Origin: Anaerolineae bacterium | GTDB lineage: Bacteria > Chloroflexota > Anaerolineae > CG2-30-64-16 | Assembly (NCBI GenBank): GCA_026645775.1 | Contig: JAPKMS010000320.1 | Coordinates: forward strand, 1-43,621 | Length of the DNA stretch: 43,621 nt | Direction of reading: 5' to 3' | Shown here: piece by piece, positions 1 through 8,591 of the stretch | Layout of the letters: each line of letters begins with the position of its first letter | Numbering within the stretch: the stretch's first letter is position 1 | Position numbers and translations under genes: made by a program | Notes under the pieces: generated by a model | What the model was told of the DNA's origin: nothing | Databases searched by the model: none | What the model saw: only the letters and a program-made list of their open reading frames with translations

Positions 1-1044
1 CCCGTGCTCGATGAGCCTCGCTCGGTGATGGCGCAGCTCCCGCTGGTGCCGCCCCTGGTCGATTTGGGACGCCGGCTGGGCTGGGCGCCGCTGCCGTTGA
101 CGATCAAGGAAGGGCGAGCGTTTGCGCGCAAGCTGACGGAACGGTTAGGGGGGCAAGGGGATGAGGAAACCGGGAGACAAGGAGACAAGGAGACGAGGAA
201 ACAAGGGGAACCCCTTGGAGCAGATCGTCACCGTGTCACCGTGTCACCCCATCCCCCCGCCATAGACGTGCGCAACCTGCACTACGCCTACGACGGCCGA
301 TCGGCGCTGCGCGGGGTCAGTCTGGCGGCCGGAGCCGGCGAATTCGTGGCGTTGATGGGGCGCAACGGTTCGGGCAAAAGCACGCTGCTGAAGCAGATGG
401 TGGGCCTGCTGCAGCCGGATGATGGCCAGGTGCTGGTGGCTGGGCTGGACACCCGGCGGGTCGCGCTGGACGACATCATCAAGACGGTGGGCTACGTGCC
501 GCAGCATCCGGGCGCCTTGCTCTTTGCGGATACGCTGGCTGCCGAACTGGTTTTCACCCGCCGCGGCCATGGCCTGCCGCTCGATCCAGTGGCCGATCGG
601 GCGCTGCTGGATCGGCTGGGCCTGGGCGAGCTGGCCGAACGCGATCCGCGCGATCTCAGCGGCGGCGAGCAACAGCGCGTCGCACTGGCCGCGATCCTGG
701 TGGCGGGTCCGCAGATCGTGCTGCTGGACGAGCCGACGCGCGGGCTGGACTATGCCCAAAAGCGCAGCCTGGCCGAGCTGCTGCTGGATCTCAAGCGCCA
801 AGGCCACACCCTCATCATGGCGACGCACGATGTTGAACTGACAGCCGCGTGCGCCGATCGTGTCGTCCTGATGGCTGAGGGCCAGATTGTGGTGGATGGC
901 CCTGTGCGCGAGGTGATGAGCGATTCGCAAGTCTTCGCCTCGCAGATCAACAAACTGTTCCGCGATCCGCGCTACCTGGTGGTGGCGGACGTGATGGCGC
1001 GGCTCGCCGAATCGCCGAATCAACGAATGACAGATGGCACATAG
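1..1044 (+). CDS. ECF-type ABC transporter ATP-binding protein, 5' end outside window
   Basis: ATPase that would energise an energy-coupling-factor (ECF) vitamin or metal importer. The frame is open to base 1, so the gene starts outside the window. The first 45 residues (PPLVDLGRRLG, then PLPLTIKEGRAFA) look like the C-terminal tail of a preceding ATPase domain, so this is probably the second half of a tandem EcfA-type protein. After a low-complexity linker (bases 141-250) comes a complete ATPase domain: Walker A GRNGSGKST, Q-loop VPQHP, signature LSGGEQQRV, Walker B VLLDEPTRGLD, and the switch His in MATHD. It overlaps the downstream S-component gene by 11 bases, which implies co-translation. 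The transported substrate cannot be read from the sequence. Confidence 0.9.
   Translation, partial: PVLDEPRSVMAQLPLVPPLVDLGRRLGWAPLPLTIKEGRAFARKLTERLGGQGDEETGRQGDKETRKQGEPLGADRHRVTVSPHPPAIDVRNLHYAYDGRSALRGVSLAAGAGEFVALMGRNGSGKSTLLKQMVGLLQPDDGQVLVAGLDTRRVALDDIIKTVGYVPQHPGALLFADTLAAELVFTRRGHGLPLDPVADRALLDRLGLGELAERDPRDLSGGEQQRVALAAILVAGPQIVLLDEPTRGLDYAQKRSLAELLLDLKRQGHTLIMATHDVELTAACADRVVLMAEGQIVVDGPVREVMSDSQVFASQINKLFRDPRYLVVADVMARLAESPNQRMTDGT
141..250. repeat. Low-complexity GGAGACAAGG-type insertion in ABC ATPase linker
   Basis: Purine-rich tandem words (GGAGACAAGGAGACAAGGAG, GAGGAAACAAGGGG) are followed by pyrimidine-rich GTGTCACC repeats and CCCATCCCCCC, so the two ends are roughly complementary. 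It encodes the polar linker between the two ATPase halves without breaking the frame. The same word type, GAAACAAGGAGACGC, recurs at 40059-40077. Confidence 0.55.
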
Positions 1045-1864
1045 CAAAACGCTCAAAATTCCAGGTCCCCGATCCGCAAACCTGCTCACGGGCGCGATCC
1101 TGGGGGTGGCCAGCCTGGTGGGGCTCGGCGCCTTTTTGTACCCGTTTTTTCTGCCGGGCGTGCAGAACTCGGGGATGTTGGCGCACGCCAACGACGCGCC
1201 GCTGCTGACCGTGCTGCTGCTCGGCCTGTGCCTGGGCGCGGTGTTCTCCAGCCTGACCGGACAACAGATGACCAGCAAACTGGTGGCGGTGTTGGGCGTG
1301 TTGACTGCGGTCAACGCGGTGCTGCGGGCCGTGCCCGGGCCTGGCGGCTTCAACGCGATCTTTGTCCTGCCCATCCTGACGGGGTATTGTTATGGGCCGA
1401 CGTTCGGCTTCCTGCTCGGCGCGCTGTCGCTGTTGATTTCAGCCTTGATCGGCGGCGGGGTGGGGCCGTGGCTACCCTACCAGATGTTCGCCACCGGGTG
1501 GATGGGGTTGCTGTCGGCGTGGCTGCCGCAGTTCCGTCGGCATCGCCGCTGGGAACCGGTGATGCTGGCCGTCTGGGGCGGGGTGTTGGGGCTGATCTTC
1601 GGCGCGATGATGAACATCTGGTTCTGGCCATTCGTCTCGGGCGGGACGCAAGGTGGTCAGACCTGGGCGCCGGGGATGGCTGCCTGGAGCACACTGCGCA
1701 ACTACGCCGCGTTTTACGTGGCGACATCGCTGTGGTGGGACGCCGCGCGCGCGATCGGCAACGCCCTGCTGATCCTGCTGCTCGGCGGGCCGATCTTGCG
1801 CGTGCTGCGCCGGTTTCAGAAACGCTTCAGGTTTGAGGTGGCGCCGGAGGTAGTTCTGGAGTGA
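1034..1864 (+). CDS. ECF transporter S component-like membrane protein
   Basis: Integral membrane protein of 276 residues with about six hydrophobic segments, including stretches near residues 18-40, 58-75, 84-102, 108-140 and 176-200, and a basic C-terminus. Size, topology and tight coupling (11-base overlap) to an ECF-type ATPase gene fit the substrate-binding S component of an ECF importer, which binds a vitamin or metal and docks on the EcfT-EcfA module. No substrate motif can be recognised. The function is inferred mainly from context and hydropathy. Confidence 0.75.
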   Translation: MAHSKTLKIPGPRSANLLTGAILGVASLVGLGAFLYPFFLPGVQNSGMLAHANDAPLLTVLLLGLCLGAVFSSLTGQQMTSKLVAVLGVLTAVNAVLRAVPGPGGFNAIFVLPILTGYCYGPTFGFLLGALSLLISALIGGGVGPWLPYQMFATGWMGLLSAWLPQFRRHRRWEPVMLAVWGGVLGLIFGAMMNIWFWPFVSGGTQGGQTWAPGMAAWSTLRNYAAFYVATSLWWDAARAIGNALLILLLGGPILRVLRRFQKRFRFEVAPEVVLE

Positions 1865-1923
1865 CGCGACGAGCACCCGCTCTTCATCCACCAACCAACC
1901 CACCGACTAACCAACCGCCCCCG

Positions 1924-2973
1924 TCACACAATCTCGATCCCCTCGCCTGCCACCACATCCCCGATGACCCACGCAGGTTGGCTGCCCCTGGCGCAGAAAT
2001 CCAGGAACACCTTCAACTGCTCGGGCGATACCGCAACCAGCAGCCCTCCGGAGGTCTGCGGATCGTGCAGCAAGGTCTCCTGCCAGTCAAGCACGGGGCG
2101 GGTGTAGGTGACCAACCGGTTGTAGAACGCGTGGTTGTTGTGCGCGCCGCCGGCGAAGACCCAGCCCTCGGCATAGCTCAGCGCCCCCGGCAGCCAGGGC
2201 AGCGCGTCGAAACGGATGCGGAAACGCACGCCGGCTGCCTTCGTCATCTCGGAGGCATGGCCGATCAACCCGAAGCCGGTGATGTCGGTCACCGAACGCA
2301 CATCGGCGGCCTGCGCGGCCTGAGAGGCGACCCGGTTCAGCCGCGTCATGCTGGTGACCGCCGCGTCCAGGTGATCCGGTGCGACCTGGCCCCGTTTCAG
2401 AGCGGTGGTGATCGTGCCGGTGCCCAGCGGTTTGGTCAGGATCAGCGTATCGCCCGGCTGCGCGCCGCCCTTGGTCAGGATGCGGCCGGGATGCACGACG
2501 CCGGTGACGGCCAGCCCGAATTTCGGCTCTTTATCCTGGATCGTGTGCCCGCCCGCGATGGCCGCCCCCACCGAGAGCACGACGTCAGCGCCCCCGCGCA
2601 GGATGTCCGCGAGCAGCTCCGCGGGTAGGTCGGGCGGGAACGCCGCAATATTCAGCGCGAAGAGCACTTCGCCGCCCATGGCATAGACATCGCTCAGCGC
2701 GTTGGCCGCGGCGATGGCGCCGTACTCGTAGGGCGTATCCACGATCGGCGTGAAGAAATCCACCGTCTGGATCAAGGCGATCTCATCGCTGAGGCGGTAG
2801 ACGGCCGCATCATCGGGCGCGCCGAGGCCCACCAGCAAATTAGGATGCTGATCCACGGGGAAGAGGTTGTCCAGTGAGCGCAGAACCTGCGCAAGCTGCT
2901 CAGGGGGCAGCTTGGACGCTCAGCCAGCGCACGAGCTGAGGCTCGTGAGTTTAATGATTTGTTCGCGGGTCAA
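1924..2973 (-). CDS. selD: Selenide, water dikinase SelD, selenocysteine-containing (TGA at 2920-2922)
   Basis: Makes selenophosphate from selenide and ATP. Downstream of a GTG at 2856 the protein matches SelD (GLGAPDDAAVYR, SDVYAMGG, GGHTIQDKEPKFGLAVTG, DITGFGLIGHA) but would lack the N-terminal catalytic loop. That loop is present upstream in the same frame once TGA at 2920-2922 is read: the sequence gives SLSSCAG-U-ASKLPPEQ, with the TGA where SelD has its catalytic Cys or Sec. I chose TTG at 2973 as start: GGAG lies 9 bases before it, and it gives 349 residues with Sec at 18, matching the family length and the catalytic Cys17 of E. coli. The gene stands alone. Sec readthrough is inferred; a pseudogene is less likely because everything else is intact. 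Confidence 0.87.
2893..2919 (-). promoter_or_regulatory. Candidate bacterial SECIS hairpin after the selD TGA
   Basis: Directly after the TGA the coding strand has GCGTCC and then a perfect 7-bp stem, AAGCTGC with GCAGCTT, around the 7-base loop CCCCTGA. Outer GCG/CGC pairs across a small internal loop can extend it. A hairpin just downstream of UGA is where SelB binds in bacterial Sec mRNAs. Position and stem are seen; SelB binding is inferred. Confidence 0.6.
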
Positions 2974-3053
2974 GAGTTGGGTCTCCGTGTGCGGTTTGTT
3001 TGGATGATACCGAATAGATGGAGATGCTATCTGTTTCCGTACCGTCGAAAGCC

Positions 3054-3082
3054 AGTATACCGCATTTCTGATACTCTGCCTA
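3054..3082 (-). promoter_or_regulatory. Possible selD promoter
   Basis: On the minus strand TAGGCA (3077-3082) lies 17 bases before TATACT (3054-3059), giving a leader of about 75 bases before the TTG start. The -35 box is only partly consensus. Confidence 0.4.
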
Positions 3083-3090
3083 TTGGGTCG

Positions 3091-4686
3091 TTAGGCATCT
3101 ACTGGCGTTATGGAATTCTCGTCTTCTGCTGCCTCTTCTGGCTCGTCCACCGAGGGTTCCTCGTCGGCCAGGCCCGCATCGATCTCGGTAGCCAGCGTCT
3201 CAAATACCTCCTTTGAGATCACCCCATCGCGTTGCAGGCTGTGCAAGGAACTGCGTTGTGCGCGCAAGAGCTCGCGGCGAGCCGTTTTGAGCTCCTCAGT
3301 GGCCAACTGCGGATGCGCCTGTTGGAGTGCTTGCACTGCGAGCGTCATCTGCTCGACCCGCCCCAGAAGCTGAGGCCGGAGGAGCCCCCAGGTATGTCGC
3401 GAGAGGAACCCATCGCGCTGCATGTTGTCCAGGTGCAGCGCGCCCGCCCGGAAGGCCAACATGCGCGCGTGGCGCAGCTCATATTCGATCTGGATGGGAT
3501 CCCGCACCCCGATGCCGAGTCGGCGCACCAAAGGCTTCATCGTGGTGCTCTGGACCAGCAATGTGAAAAGCACCACGCCGAAGGCCATCACCTGCATCAG
3601 CTCGCGGTCTGCACCGAGCGCGGCCGGCAGACTGAGCGCGAGCGCCAGGGCGATGGCGCCGCGCAACCCGCCCCAGTTCAGCACGTGCAGCCAGCGCCAC
3701 GAAATGGGCTCCGTCACCCGGTTGTTGATCCAACCCAGCCCGTAGGTAATGGCCGCGCGCGAGATCAACACGGCGAAGATCGCCCCTAACACAGGCTGCC
3801 AGTTCGCCACCAGCGTCGGAATGTTCACCTGCAGGCCGATCAGCAGGAACACGAGCGAGTTTGCCAGGAACGCGATGTATTCCCAGAAGTTAAATAGAAC
3901 GATGCGGGTGGTAGGGCTCATGCCTTGCGGGCCCAGATTACCGTTCACCAACCCGGCGGCCACCACGGCCAGCACGCCGCTGAAATGCAGGCGCTCAGCA
4001 ATGAGATAGGAGCCAAAGGCCAGCACAGTAGTGAGCGTGGTCTCGATCAGATAGTCGTCGACGCGGGCAATCAGGCGGGCAATCAACCAGCCCGACACAA
4101 ACCCCACAGCCAGGCCTCCGGCAGAGACCCGCAGGAAATCGATGATGCCGGCAACCGGGTGGAAACTATCGGTGAGGGCGATCGTCAGCACGAGGTTGAA
4201 CACCACGATCGCCGTGCCGTCGTTGAAAAGGCTTTCGGCCTCCATCAGGAGCGCCAGCCGTTTGGGCGCGCCCAGCGCCCGAAAAAGTGCCACGACTGCC
4301 ACCGGATCGGTGGCTGAGATCAGTGCACCGAACACCAGCGCAATCGGTAGCGCTAACGGCGTCAGCAGGCTCACCAGGCCCCCCACAATCAAGGTCGTGA
4401 GAATTACGCCGGGTATGGCCAGCAACAGAATGCCGGGGAGGTTGTGCTGGAACTCGCGCAGATTGATATGAAAGGCCGCCTCGAAAACCAGCGGCGGCAC
4501 CAGCAGCGCCAGGATCAGCTCCGGCGTCAGGTTTATCTCCAGCGGTTGCTGTAGGGTGAGCGCCAGTCCGACGATCACCAGGGCCACTGTGTACGGGATG
4601 CGCAATCGCCGCACCGCGATCGCGACCAGGGAAGCGATCAACAGGAGCTCAATAATCAGGGTTTCTTTGGTAAGGAACTGTTCCAT
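3091..4686 (-). CDS. CPA1-family Na+/H+ antiporter
   Basis: Monovalent cation/proton antiporter of the inner membrane, 531 residues. About twelve hydrophobic segments occupy residues 1-400. Family motifs are present: SATDPVAVVALFRALG, the region EAESLFNDGTAIVVF with the conserved Asn-Asp pair of the ion site, and SGVLAVVAAGLVNG. A hydrophilic, helix-rich tail of about 130 residues follows and ends in acidic residues; such tails usually regulate activity. ATG at 4686 is the natural start. The gene is separated from selD by a 117-base gap and is divergent from the c-di-AMP receptor gene. c-di-AMP often controls ion transport, so a link is possible but unproven. Confidence 0.9.
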   Translation of the reverse strand: MEQFLTKETLIIELLLIASLVAIAVRRLRIPYTVALVIVGLALTLQQPLEINLTPELILALLVPPLVFEAAFHINLREFQHNLPGILLLAIPGVILTTLIVGGLVSLLTPLALPIALVFGALISATDPVAVVALFRALGAPKRLALLMEAESLFNDGTAIVVFNLVLTIALTDSFHPVAGIIDFLRVSAGGLAVGFVSGWLIARLIARVDDYLIETTLTTVLAFGSYLIAERLHFSGVLAVVAAGLVNGNLGPQGMSPTTRIVLFNFWEYIAFLANSLVFLLIGLQVNIPTLVANWQPVLGAIFAVLISRAAITYGLGWINNRVTEPISWRWLHVLNWGGLRGAIALALALSLPAALGADRELMQVMAFGVVLFTLLVQSTTMKPLVRRLGIGVRDPIQIEYELRHARMLAFRAGALHLDNMQRDGFLSRHTWGLLRPQLLGRVEQMTLAVQALQQAHPQLATEELKTARRELLRAQRSSLHSLQRDGVISKEVFETLATEIDAGLADEEPSVDEPEEAAEDENSITPVDA

Positions 4687-4754
4687 CGGCTCGCTCTTTT
4701 ATGGGCTTGTTACGGAAACGGAGGGAGCGGCAAGCGCCCAGGTGGACAAACGAT

Positions 4755-4783
4755 TTGACAGGACGTCCGCTATCGGATAGAAT
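4755..4783 (+). promoter_or_regulatory. Sigma70-type promoter for the tandem c-di-AMP receptor gene
   Basis: Consensus TTGACA (4755-4760), a 17-base spacer, then TAGAAT (4778-4783). Transcription should begin near 4790, about 68 bases before the ATG at 4858. Confidence 0.8.
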
Positions 4784-4857
4784 AGCAAAGAATTTTGCGA
4801 GAGTCAAGCCGGTGAATTAAATTTTCGTCTGCTATGCGGCTCACGGAGGATGCGTCA

Positions 4858-5538
4858 ATGCAACTCATGGTGGCGATCGTTCAGGATGAAGATGCCGATC
4901 GCTTGAGCAAACGTCTCAATGCCGCGGGATTTGGCATCACCCGCCTCAGCACCGTGGGCGGGTTTCTGGCGAGCGGCAACGTCACGGTGTTGATGGGCTT
5001 GGAAGATGACCGTGTCGATGATGCGTTGAAAATCATCCGGGCCGCCTGCCGTACGCGACTGCGGTTCATTAACCCCACGCCTTGGGGCACAGAACCCGCA
5101 CATCTATCTGTCACCGCACCGGGGATCCCGCTCGAGATCCAGGTGGGCGGCGCCACGGTGCTTTGTGTGCCGGTCAAACGCTTTGTGTCTCCAAATCGCA
5201 CCGTGACCGCACCCGTCACCTGCAGGCCCGGCAACCTCACGCCATCCAGTGAAGGAGCGCCTGTTATGAATCTGATGGTCAGTATCGTGGCAAGTGAAAA
5301 CGCCGAACCGGTCACGCGCGCGCTGCTGGCGGCCGGCTATCGGGTGACGCGTATGAACACTGCGGGCGGGTTTTTGCGGCGCGGGAATGTCACCTTGCTG
5401 GTCGGCGTCGAAGAGGCCGGTGTCGATGACGTGTTGCGCATCATCGGCGCCAACAGCCGGATCCGGCCAGAGGGTGCGGGTATAGGCTCCGGCGCAACAA
5501 CTTTCGTGCTTGACACGACGCGTTTCGTGCGCGTCTGA
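4858..5538 (+). CDS. Tandem PII-like cyclic-di-AMP receptor (two DarA/YaaQ-type domains)
   Basis: Two DUF970/CdAMP_rec domains in one 226-residue chain. Each has the family pattern of a short first strand, then T-x-GGFL-x-x-GNVT-hydrophobic: STVGGFLASGNVTVLMG (domain 1, from residue 1) and NTAGGFLRRGNVTLLVG (domain 2, from residue 137). Standalone family members are about 110 residues and bind c-di-AMP as trimers. ATG at 4858 was chosen because GGAGG lies 8 bases before it and it matches the standalone paralogue at 16861. Domain 2 has its own ATG (5266) preceded by GAAGGAG, so it may also be made alone. Domain 2 has a shorter loop before its last strand. Nucleotide binding by both domains is inferred. 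Confidence 0.85.
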   Translation: MQLMVAIVQDEDADRLSKRLNAAGFGITRLSTVGGFLASGNVTVLMGLEDDRVDDALKIIRAACRTRLRFINPTPWGTEPAHLSVTAPGIPLEIQVGGATVLCVPVKRFVSPNRTVTAPVTCRPGNLTPSSEGAPVMNLMVSIVASENAEPVTRALLAAGYRVTRMNTAGGFLRRGNVTLLVGVEEAGVDDVLRIIGANSRIRPEGAGIGSGATTFVLDTTRFVRV

Positions 5539-5689
5539 CCTGATAACATCGTCCTCCTCCGTCTCCGTTCTGATCCCAAAGCCAGATTTGATCCCCGCAG
5601 GCATCCCTTGCGAGCGGCTGAATCATTCAATCGATGTGTTTTTGTTGTCGTTTTCTTCGGTGTAGGGCTGGCTGTAAGGGAGGTGCGAG

Positions 5690-7375
5690 ATGGATCCCAA
5701 GGTTGTTGTCGCGGCTGCGCTGGGGGAATGTGTCCACGTAGCTGGCGTCTTAAGTTTTTTGCGTCTGGCCGAAGCGGCCGGTTGGCGCACGGTGTTCCTC
5801 GGTCCGGCTGTGTCGATCCCACAGGTCTTGCAGGCGGCGCGTGCTGAGGGCGCCGCGCTGGTCGGCGTCTCCTATCGTCTCACCCCGGAGACTGGCGAGC
5901 GGCTGCTGGCGGAATTCGCTGAGGCCGCCGATGATCTGTCTGCTTCAGGCGTGCGCTTCGCCTTTGGCGGTACGCCGCCCGTCGCGGCGCGTGCCAGGGC
6001 GTTCACCGGCTTTTTCGACGCCGTATTCGATGGCTCGGAGGGACCGGAGGCCGTGTTGGCCTACCTGCGCGGCCAACCCCTCACCGCTCGCGCCGCGGCC
6101 TATCCGCAAACCCTCGTCGAGCGGAGCGCCCTGAAGACGCCCTTTCCGCTTCTGCGTCACCATTTCGGGTTACCTACGTTAGAGTCCACCCTGGCGGGCA
6201 TCAGCCAGATCGCAGAGGCGCGCGTGCTGGATGTGATTTCGCTGGGCACTGACCAGGACGCGCAGGAGAACTTTTTCCACCCGGAGCGGCAAGATCCCCG
6301 CCGGCGGGGTGCGGGCGGCGTGCCGGTGCGCAGCGCTGATGATTTTCGGGCGCTCTACGCAGCCACGCGCTGCGGCAACTACCCGCTGCTGCGCACTTAC
6401 TCGGGTACGGATGATTTCATCCGTCTGGCCGAGATGTACGTCGAGACCATCCACATCGCGTGGGCGGCCGTGCCTCTGTTCTGGTTCAATGCGATGGACG
6501 GCCGCGGGCCGCATGAGCTGGCGGCTTCGATCCGCGAGCATCAGCGCCTCATGGCGTGGTACGGTGCGGCCGGCATCCCGGTGGAACTCAACGAGCCGCA
6601 CCATTGGGGCATGCGCGACGCCTCGGACGTCACTTTTGTTGTCGCTGCTTATCTGTCGGCCTACAATGCCCGCAACTGCGGCGTGCATGATTATATTGCC
6701 CAGATGATGTTCAACAGCCCGCCAGGGCTCTCGGATGCGATGGATCTGGCGAAGATGCTGGCCTGTATGGAGATCATCCAGAAACTGGCCAGCCCATCGC
6801 CAACGGCGACACCTGTCGGGCCTGATTTTCGTATCTGGCGTCAAACGCGTGTCGGACTGCTGAGCCATCCCCTTGACCCCGAGGCCGCGCGCGGCCATCT
6901 GGCCGCCGCCACATATTTACAGATGGCGCTCAGGCCACAGATTGTTCACGTGGTCGGCCACACCGAAGCGCATCACGCGGCCACCGCCGACGATGTCATT
7001 GCTGCCGCCAAGGTCGCGCAGCGCGCCATCGAGAACGCCCTGCGCGGCGCGCCGGACATGACCCTGGATCCCAACGTGCAGCAGCGGACGCGCGAATTGT
7101 TGGCCGAAGCAAGCCTGACCCTGGCGGCAATTCGCGCGTTGGCGGGACCCGACGTGCGCGACCCATTGGCTGATGCCGGGACTCTGGCGCGGGCGGTGAC
7201 CACCGGGATCCTGGATGCGCCACAACTGCGCAATAACCGGTTTGCGCGCGGGCAGGCGATCACCCGCATCGACGGCCGCGGGGCGTGTGTGGCTGTGGAC
7301 GCCGCCGGGCGACCGCTTTGCGAAGCCGAACGGTTGGCTGGACTATCGAACCAAGAGAGGAACCACTCGAGATGA
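5690..7375 (+). CDS. Cobalamin-binding, mutase-like protein of unknown reaction
   Basis: Protein of 561 residues. Residues 1-135 look like a B12-binding Rossmann fold: HVAGV fits the H-x-x-G of the axial His ligand (the usual Asp two residues before His is Cys), VSYRLTP fits the S-x-L region and FGGTPP the GG loop. Residues 160-440 look like a TIM-barrel catalytic region with conserved-looking stretches (NAMDGRGPHELAASIREHQ, NEPHHWGMRDASD, YIAQMMFNSPPG). This order and size recall B12-dependent carbon-skeleton mutases and aminomutases, but I cannot name the substrate. GGGAGG lies 7 bases before the ATG. The stop overlaps the next start (ATGA), so the two products are probably coupled. Confidence 0.65.
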   Translation: MDPKVVVAAALGECVHVAGVLSFLRLAEAAGWRTVFLGPAVSIPQVLQAARAEGAALVGVSYRLTPETGERLLAEFAEAADDLSASGVRFAFGGTPPVAARARAFTGFFDAVFDGSEGPEAVLAYLRGQPLTARAAAYPQTLVERSALKTPFPLLRHHFGLPTLESTLAGISQIAEARVLDVISLGTDQDAQENFFHPERQDPRRRGAGGVPVRSADDFRALYAATRCGNYPLLRTYSGTDDFIRLAEMYVETIHIAWAAVPLFWFNAMDGRGPHELAASIREHQRLMAWYGAAGIPVELNEPHHWGMRDASDVTFVVAAYLSAYNARNCGVHDYIAQMMFNSPPGLSDAMDLAKMLACMEIIQKLASPSPTATPVGPDFRIWRQTRVGLLSHPLDPEAARGHLAAATYLQMALRPQIVHVVGHTEAHHAATADDVIAAAKVAQRAIENALRGAPDMTLDPNVQQRTRELLAEASLTLAAIRALAGPDVRDPLADAGTLARAVTTGILDAPQLRNNRFARGQAITRIDGRGACVAVDAAGRPLCEAERLAGLSNQERNHSR

Positions 7376-8487
7376 ACCAAGACACCCGCTACACTATTAT
7401 CGGCGCCGGACATGGCGGCAAGGCGATGGCGGCTCATCTGGCGCTGATGGGCTTTCGCGTGACGCTCTACAACCGCACACCTGAGCGTGTGACAGCCATC
7501 AAGGCCCGCCGCGGCATCGATCTGGAGAGCTACGAAGGCGGCCCCCATGGTTTTGCCCGGTTGGCCGCAATCACATCCGATATGGGCGAGGCGTTGGCCG
7601 ATGCCGACATCATCATGGTTGTGGTGCCTTCATCGGCGCATGCTGACATTGCCCGTTTGACCGCGCCCCATCTGCGCGATGGGCAGATCCTGGTGCTGCA
7701 TCCCGGACGCACGTTGGGAGCGATCGAGTTCAACAAGGTGTTGTGTGATCTGAAGTGTACGGCGCAGATCATCATCGCGGAAGCGGAGACCTTCATCTAC
7801 GCCAGTCGCTCGGACGGCCCGGCGCAGGCCCGCATCTTTCGCATCAAGGAGGCGGTCCCCCTGGCCGCACTGCCGGCGAAGCACACCGCCGCGGTATTGG
7901 AGGTGTTAGCACCGGCCTATCCGCAGTTCATCGATGGCATCAGTGTGCTGCAAACCGGGCTTAACAACATGGGCGCCATTTTTCACCCCGCGCTGACGCT
8001 ATTGAACGCCGGCCGTATTGAATCCACCAACGGCGATTTTCAGTTCTACATTGAAGGGGTGACGCCCTCCGTGGCGCGCGTGCTGGAGGAACTCGACCGC
8101 GAGCGCGTGACCGTTGCTGCGTCCCTGGGAATTCGCGGGCGCACAGCCCTGGAATGGCTGAAGATGGCCTACGATGCCACAGGCGACAATCTAAATGAGG
8201 CGATCCACAACCAGACCGGCTACTTCGGTATCAAGGCGCCCAGCACGTTGAACCATCGTTACATCTTCGAGGACGTGCCGATGAGCCTGGTGCCCATTGC
8301 CGCTCTGGGGCAGCGCTATGGCGTGTCTGTGGCCGGCATGGATGCGATCATTCGCCTGGCCTGTGTTGTCCACCGCACTGACTACTGGCGCCGCGGCCGC
8401 ACGCTGGCCAAGCTGGGCATTGACCGCTTGAGCGTCGGCGAGCTCACGCAGTTTGTGATGGCGGGCGATCGCTGCTGGGAACCTTAA
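7372..8487 (+). CDS. NAD/NADP octopine/nopaline dehydrogenase family protein
   Basis: Opine-dehydrogenase-type oxidoreductase, 371 residues. The N-terminal Rossmann domain carries IIGAGHGGKAMAAHLA, the dinucleotide-binding glycine motif. The C-terminal all-alpha domain has the NNMGAIFHPALTLLNAGRIE stretch expected to hold the catalytic His. Family enzymes reduce the imine formed between an amino acid and a 2-oxo acid, or run the reverse. The start at 7372 overlaps the stop of the B12-binding gene by 4 bases, implying a shared operon and possibly shared substrate flow. The longer open frame upstream to 7285 lies inside the previous gene and is not used. The substrate is unknown. Confidence 0.85.
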   Translation: MNQDTRYTIIGAGHGGKAMAAHLALMGFRVTLYNRTPERVTAIKARRGIDLESYEGGPHGFARLAAITSDMGEALADADIIMVVVPSSAHADIARLTAPHLRDGQILVLHPGRTLGAIEFNKVLCDLKCTAQIIIAEAETFIYASRSDGPAQARIFRIKEAVPLAALPAKHTAAVLEVLAPAYPQFIDGISVLQTGLNNMGAIFHPALTLLNAGRIESTNGDFQFYIEGVTPSVARVLEELDRERVTVAASLGIRGRTALEWLKMAYDATGDNLNEAIHNQTGYFGIKAPSTLNHRYIFEDVPMSLVPIAALGQRYGVSVAGMDAIIRLACVVHRTDYWRRGRTLAKLGIDRLSVGELTQFVMAGDRCWEP

Positions 8488-8504
8488 ACGGGCAGTCCCC
8501 AAAG

Positions 8505-8533
8505 TTGCACACCTTAGACAATTGTTGTACAAT
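8505..8533 (+). promoter_or_regulatory. Promoter upstream of CooC-like gene
   Basis: TTGCAC (8505-8510), 17-base spacer, TACAAT (8528-8533). It sits in the gap after the opine-dehydrogenase gene, so the CooC-like gene can be expressed independently. The leader is about 55 bases. Confidence 0.65.
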
Positions 8534-8591
8534 GCGCTAAAAGCATGAACAGCCATGTGCACTCCATGCGTCGATCGGAAAGGACGAACCT

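Noticed and set aside
2857-2973. selD as a truncated pseudogene, or a shorter gene starting at GTG 2856
   Set aside because: The missing residues are present upstream in frame with family-like sequence, and the only break is a TGA at the known Cys/Sec position.
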